Shown here one piece after another: positions 58,418 to 64,000 of a DNA stretch of 64,000 bases; the first letter of the stretch is position 1; every line of letters starts with the position of its first letter. The notes below the pieces were generated by a model, which was not told where the DNA came from, made no database searches, and worked only from the letters and a program-made list of their open reading frames with translations. Source of the stretch: Diadema setosum (Eukaryota > Echinodermata > Echinoidea > Diadematoida > Diadematidae); assembly GCA_033980235.1 (NCBI GenBank), contig CM067067.1, positions 16,054,401 through 16,118,400 of the forward strand, written 5' to 3'. The translations under genes were made by a program, and so were the position numbers.

Positions 58418-60584
58418 GGAACTCGGTGGAAAAAAAAAAAGAAAACTTCTTGAGAGTTTGTATACAAGCTAGAAGGAGACTATCAAGGAACAACATCATC
58501 CTCATCTGATTATTTTATTCATTTCATTATTTCCACATTATAAAACAAAAATTGTTATAGTTTCAAGTCATAATATAATCATATTCTTTGTGGGGGACCA
58601 ATTAAAGCCTTCTTAGCTTGATGGGAAAAGAACCCAAAGTAAATACAGAACTTTCACAACTTAAAATAGGGTACAAAATATATAAATTGCAAATGATACA
58701 CAAGCAATGAGGGGATAGAGAAGGGAAAGGGTGCAGCACTGGCAGAACATAAACTAAGGTGATACTTACAGAAAATGCATATGAAATTATTTGTATTAAA
58801 ACTGCTTTAATGACTTGGAGTATTTTAGTTTGTTTGGTAATTGTTATTCCATGCAGCAGGACTTTTATAAGAAAATTGTGGATTTTATGCTAAATCAGAT
58901 CAGTAAAGGGAGGGTGAAAGTTTTGCAGATTTCTATCACAAGAATTAATACTACTTGTTGAGATGAAAACAATTTTCACCATGCAAATTTTGTTGCAGAA
59001 AAATTCCTGTTTGATGAGAAATTTCAATCTTGAATTGATATTGTTTTTATTTTTTTTAATAATGCAAAAGTTGGAAATAGATAATGTGTGCTGGTTATAA
59101 TATGAATAGCTTTTTTTCTCTTTTTTTTTTGACGAATGAATACATTTCACTTTCTTTTTGTAGATGAATAGCCCTTGTAGTGAGTGCAATAACTCAAATG
59201 AGGTGAAATGGGAAACTGATGTTATTTCATCACTTAATTCTTCAGGTTAAAAATTGCATTTTTCAAATTATACCAATTTAATTATAAATGATTCTTGATT
59301 GTGTATTAAAGAGTAGATTGATGTGACTATTCCAAGACAGTTTGTCATGGAGGTAACACCCCAAAAAGTTACACTTTATACATGTTTTTACTTTTATATC
59401 ATAAGAAACCAAAAATTATCATTATGCTCACAAGTTCTAGATATAATAAATTTCAGTCTTTCCTGCATTCTAAATTTTTTGCCTGCATCCATGTACATCA
59501 AATTCCTTCAATTCTGAGTTCAATAAATGGTCAGTCATAGCTGGACATAGAAATGTGTGTCACCAGCAAACAAAATATGATGCAGTGATTGAGAACAATT
59601 CGGCAAATCATTTAAACATTTAAATAAAAATGTAGAGGGCCCAAGAATGGAACCCTGGGACACATCTCCACAATCTCATAATCTGACTTGAACCCTTCTG
59701 TCGCAGTATATTGCTAGCGATTGTTTAAATAACTTTCAAATCTTTATTTCAATGGCATACCTCAAATACTATGTTAATTGTTATACAATGAAATTCAGTA
59801 ATCAATGGAGTCCAAGGCTTTGACAGGTTGATGAAAACAGATAAAGACAGAATCATATATAATTTATTAATTATATTTTGTATCAATTCTAGTATTGAAG
59901 AAGATTGGGAGTGTCCAATTTTTCTGAAGCCATAATTATGTGGGATTCATGAGAGTATTTGAACCCTGAAAAATTCAGTACACACAGCAGGACTTGCAGT
60001 GAAATTTCTCTGTGAATGGTTCTGAGATGGTTACAAGGGCCATTTAAAGATTTTGTACGGCTTGGTGCAATTGAGGAAATTTGCTGGTTGTCAGAAGATT
60101 GCCTGTCTTTAGTCAAAAACTCAAGATTGATGCTCTGAAATAATAGTGTGCTATCAAGGCTTTCAAATTGGTGACGTGAAGATGAGTGGAAGAGCACTCA
60201 ATATATGAATTTTTTACTGTAGTGATTGTCGAAGCATTTTTCCAACATTTTACTTGGACAAGTGGTGGAGTAAATGTCCCCCAATTTGCCATCATGTCAA
60301 CATCAGATCAAAATGTTTTTAAATGACATTGTTTTGTCAAATACAAGTTTGCAAAGTTACATTTCTTTGCTTATAAAGGACATTGATAATGTGCTTTTGC
60401 AAGTTCAGCCTTTTTAAATCAGATAAAGCAAAACTTCATGATAACCATTTATTTCAATAAAAACTTATTTACTGCTAGATACTGCTGTTAGATACCTCAG
60501 CAATTTTATCATGTGGAAGAGTTCTGTTTTTTGAAGTGATTTGATGATGAATGTCATGTACACTTTATGCTCTCTTTGATATTG
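58418..60584. other. No gene seen; possible intron
   Basis: AT-rich, repeat-poor. Short frames lack domains. Around 59520-60200 faint minus-strand LINE-like wording may exist (frame breaks throughout), but I could not support it. Confidence 0.35.
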
Positions 60585-60757
60585 CAGGGCTCCACACTAA
60601 CTTTTATTTTTGGTGGCCCAAAGGCAAACATCCGACCTTTCTTGGTGGCCTGATCAGGCCACCAAATTCTTCATTTCTGAAATTTTGGTGGCCCAACGTG
60701 TGTTTTTGGTGGCCCTGGGCCGCCGAGCCACCGGGCTACCGTTAGTGTCGAGCCCTG
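60585..60757. mobile_element. hAT-like MITE (CAGGGCTC ends), copy 2
   Basis: It has the same ends and interior as 56105-56269 and is 173 bp long. The direct repeat GATATTG lies on both sides (60578-60584 and 60758-60764). Confidence 0.75.
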
Positions 60758-61426
60758 GATATTGTATGTGTAGCTATCATATGATATTGATAACATTACA
60801 AGAAAATGGATGTTACATTTGCTACACCCTGACAAGTAGTTCCAGCAGTTTCTCTTTTCTTCTCACGTGACCTTTACAGAGCATGTTTCAAATAGCATAC
60901 CAGGTAGTTACAAGTTTTTCTCATTGACTGCAAACCCCCCAGTTCCAGGGAGACCATGATCTCGTGAAGATCCTGTTGCGCTGGCTGCTTGGGTATGTCC
61001 CATTGGACTGACTCCAGATGAAGCGGTGGATATATTTCTGGATTGGTTTAGTAACTGGAGTGTGTGGGAGGGGACAGAGAAAAAGGAGAAGTTGTCTTAA
61101 GTTGACGAGGCAAGATGAAACATTCCCAGTCACTTGAAATCCTCCGTCGGGACAGGTCCTCTATGCTTGGCTTAAAACCTCTCTATCATCCCAAACTTGT
61201 TGGAAACGATAACGGAAGAGGGCTCCATCAGATACATACATTTCTGTCTTGATTCAGTCATTGTGACTCTGACCCAACATATTTGCTAATAGCTTTACAG
61301 GCTGTGTGTGTGTTTGTGTTTGTGGTTTACAAGTAAAATTTCATTTTGTTGGAATTCACAATCCAAATATCCAGCGTGCTGTGCCCGCATTTTGGTCATG
61401 CTGCTGTCGAGGACCCCACCTCCACG

Positions 61427-61459
61427 ATGACGGCTGGTAAGCCAGCGATAAGAACGTGA
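61427..61459 (+). other. Possible upstream ORF of the CDK4/6 transcript
   Basis: An ATG at 61427 opens a 10-codon frame ending in TGA at 61457-61459, in a different frame from the kinase and 57 bases before its ATG. If the leader includes this sequence it could dampen translation. The transcript start is not known. Confidence 0.3.
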
Positions 61460-61515
61460 CGCAAACAGGACAAGGTTTATTCGCCACTCCAGACGGCTTA
61501 TCCGAGCAGGGCATT

Positions 61516-61745
61516 ATGGAATCCGCCAGTCAGGACCTTGAAAATCGCTACGTCCGGGCCGAACAGATTGGAAGCGGGGCCTATGGCACTGTGTTCAAGG
61601 CCCGTGACCAGGAGACGGGCCACTTTGTGGCGCTGAAGAGTATACGCATCCCCCAGGGCAACGAGGAAGGCATGCCGCTTTACACCATCCGGGAGATCGC
61701 ACTCCTCCGACACCTGTGCCAACTGGATCATCCAAACATTGTGAA
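61516..61745 (+). CDS. cdk4/6: CDK4/6-type cyclin-dependent kinase, first coding exon
   Basis: The exon gives the first 76 residues plus two bases of codon 77. It shows the N-lobe of a cell-cycle kinase: glycine-rich loop IGSGAYGTVF (residues 18-27), the ATP-anchoring lysine in VALK (Lys41), and the cyclin-binding C-helix PLYTIRE with its conserved glutamate (Glu60), followed by ALLRHL and HPNIV. The preceding EEGMPL matches the CDK6/CDK4 subfamily and not the PSTAIRE of CDK1/2. Such kinases bind cyclin D and phosphorylate Rb-type proteins in G1. The ATG at 61516 is the first in frame after the stop at 61438 and gives a CDK6-like N-terminus. The exon ends at GTGAA|gtaagt, a consensus donor (phase 2). 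A possible acceptor (gctttacag, ending 61300) lies upstream. Further exons are beyond the window. Confidence 0.9.
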
Positions 61746-62245
61746 GTAAGTCTTGTAAATGCATAGACTCTAACAAATTTGAGGTGTCCAGACTGCTTGC
61801 CCTAGCACATATCTTGCCTGGTAGTCTGTCTGAATGGTACCACATTTTGAAACACATGGCGCCAGCAAGTCTTGAGAATATCATAAAATACATTTAAAAG
61901 AAGGAAGTGATAAGAAAATGGTCAAATACATTTATCAGCCAATAGGATGGGGAGGGGGGTAGGGTGTTTGACTGTGTGTTATGGCTCCAGTTTCATAGAA
62001 CTCTCAACTATGGTCCAGCACCAATAGCTTGAAACTTGTTTGCAGTTTCCATAGAAGCAGCGCAACAATCAAATGAACATTTGACCATCATTTCTTTTCT
62101 TCCCAAAGTAGCAAAGAAAGCAACTTACATAGAATGTTTTTCAAGTCAAAGAGAGAGAGAGAGAGAGAGAAGCTAAAAACAATAGTTAACATGGAGTAGA
62201 TGGATTGGAGGGGGCAAGCTGTGTAGAAATATCTTGTGTTTTTAA
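61746..62245. other. Intron of the CDK4/6 gene
   Basis: Starts with gtaagtct. Contains a (GA)n tract at about 62151-62170. No exon was recognised. Confidence 0.6.
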
Positions 62246-62635
62246 AGGGTGTGTACAGTTCTGGTTGAGGTGAGGATTTAGCTTTTAACATTTTGCGAGA
62301 TATTCAGAAACCACTCTATGAGATGTCAAAGAGCATGCAATTCTTTGGGGTATCAAAAGTTTGTTTGATGAAAATCGGTTTTGAAATGGCTGAGATATCC
62401 AAAAACAAGGTGAAACAAATAGATCCTAATAAAAGGCGTGGCCTGTCGCCTTTTATTATCATCACTTTTTTGGATATCTCAGCCATTTGAAAACCAATTT
62501 TCATCAAATAAACATTGAATCCTTCTTAAAATTACATGCTCTTTCATATTTCACAAGAGGTTTCTCATTATCTCACTTTTTAATAGGAATGTTCAAAACA
62601 TGAATCCCCACCTCAACCAGTACTGTACAGTCTCT
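62246..62635. mobile_element. TTAA MITE, TTTTGGTTGAG family, intronic copy
   Basis: The left end AGGGTGTGTACAGTTCTGG follows TTAA at 62242-62245. The right end ccagtactgtacagtctctt is the mirror, but the right TTAA has decayed to TTGAA. The inner arms tttgatgaaaatcggttttg and aaccaattttcatcaaat mirror each other. Confidence 0.6.
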
Positions 62636-64000
62636 TGAACTCCTAGACTAAAGTGCGCAGGTGTTGGCTGTTTCACCACATCATTTTCTGCTCAAAACTT
62701 GTCTGGCTATGACATATTATGTATTAATACCTGTTCCTTCCAGGTGAATGATCCTTTTATAGTTTATAAAAAGTATGATGACTGCTTGCTCATTTAGAAG
62801 AAGTTTTGTTGTTTGGTCAAATTACTGAGCTGTTTTTGTTATATGTTTTTCTTGTGTGATTTGAGTGATGATGACTTCATTCTTGTCTCAGTATGTGAAA
62901 CAGACTTGTTTCCATCACTGAAGTATGAAAGCAACAGTAGTGATAGATGGATTCTCAAGATATTAGAAAGCTGGAAACTTCATGGATTTTAAATTATGTA
63001 ACCCTGTTTCTGGGACTGCAAAATTCATCAAAAAGAAAAATACCAAAAAGCAATATGCAAGTCATGAAATGTTCCTTTATCAGAATTTTGTGACCAGGTA
63101 GTTCCTAATGTAATTTCTTAATCCAAGACCATGTCATAAAACCTTCAATTTTTCAAATCTACAAGTATTCCACAGTCTGCGACATGTGCTACAAAGTAGC
63201 TACATTGTAACCTGGGGCAACAGAAACTCACAGATTAGCAAATTTAAGGAATGGTCCTCTGCCTGTTCAAATTGTGGGGCCTGTACCCAAATGGAAGAAA
63301 TATGTTGATTACAGTAGTTTTAGCGTTTGTGCATTGTACTGTTTTCAGTTGTCCCAAGAGAAACTGCTAACAAAGAATATATCTCCTTTTTAGGCACATT
63401 TTCTTCATCAATAATACCAGTAAAGATGCCTAGAGAGCATGTAATTGTATTTGAGCTGTTTCTATACATAGTATACTTTTGTATTCAAAACAATTTTGTT
63501 TCGGAGGTAAAATTCATAATGAGATGAACAATTTGTAGTATTTATAGAACCAGTGGTTGAAATGTTGCTTAGAATGGGTGATCATTATGAGGGTATTCAT
63601 CTCATAGTTTTGATTATCACATTGTGATGCTGTATGATGCAATTAGTGTTACTGTTCAAATTAAGAAAAAAAAAAAAGAAGAAAACTATATCCGTTTGTC
63701 AAGTTTGCAGGTTGGTGCACAACTTTTGATCTGCTAGTACCAGCAATGTAAGATAAAGTAGCTTAATGACTGCTGCAAATGTTGATGGTACATTTAGTTT
63801 GATGACTTGTATAATGAACTGTCTATCATTTGTGGTCTGTGAGGATTTTAAAAAAAAATGTGATTTCAGTTAATGCTTCTCAATTCAGAGGTAATCTCCA
63901 GGGAATATACTCATGTAAAAGAACATTTGTGACAGGGATTTAATATTTGTATGAAAGATTTGTATTTTGATGTTAAACCTTCTTCCTTGACATTATTGGA
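62636..64000. other. Intron of the CDK4/6 gene continuing past the window
   Basis: Repeat-poor AT-rich DNA with no recognisable kinase exon. The next exon, expected to continue after HPNIVK, was not found. Confidence 0.5.

Overview
The window reads as animal (metazoan) nuclear DNA, most likely from a marine invertebrate deuterostome and possibly an echinoderm. It is AT-rich with long AT, AC, AAC, GAAA and GATA microsatellites, one clear intron-containing animal kinase gene, non-LTR retrotransposon remains, tRNA-derived SINEs, and many short palindromic DNA transposons. The echinoderm assignment is inferred from the style of the repeats and was not tested. There are no operons, bacterial genes, rRNA genes or CRISPR arrays.

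Only two protein-coding exons look convincing. At the right end (61516-61745, + strand) is the first coding exon of a CDK4/6-type cyclin-dependent kinase. It carries the glycine-rich loop, the catalytic lysine and a PLYTIRE helix, and it ends at a consensus splice donor. At the left end (1431-1785, - strand) is a GC-rich, proline-rich exon with plausible splice sites that I could not assign to a family. A GC-rich patch with a perfect donor at 51770/51771 may be a non-coding first exon of the kinase gene. From there to the right end the DNA holds fewer repeats, as expected of introns.

Almost everything between is nested mobile DNA. From left to right: a THAP-encoding, TTAA-flanked Kolobok-like element (4442-7797) containing a foldback element that contains further elements; a broken LINE reverse transcriptase (9230-10005); a second foldback (10118-11924) with three TA-flanked elements stacked end to end at its centre; TTAA-flanked MITEs, one enclosing two SINE copies (15266-16417); a 5.8-kb element with TAGTCT ends (16960-22734); an ACACGG-rich MITE (about 22820-23173); a perfect 229-bp duplication (25627-26084); palindromic 'CACGAG' elements (29943-30364 and 36752-36983); a tandem duplication carrying a TTAA MITE (31615-33099); clusters of TTCGTTATTCCGAA repeats (30-40.6 kb); a second TAGTCT element (41506-45763) inserted into a LINE on the - strand; AACGTT-rich repeats (48.85-49.85 kb); and a very regular double hairpin (49985-50324).

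The best candidate for something undescribed is the pair of large TAGTCT elements. Both have TIRs starting TAGTCT, both have 3-bp target-site duplications (ATA and CAA), and both are filled with tandem arrays that share gctgaatccga and ATGGCYGCC motifs. No transposase is visible in either. The second clearest signal is repeated use of one TA dinucleotide, at the tip of a foldback element, as an insertion site by several unrelated TA-target elements.
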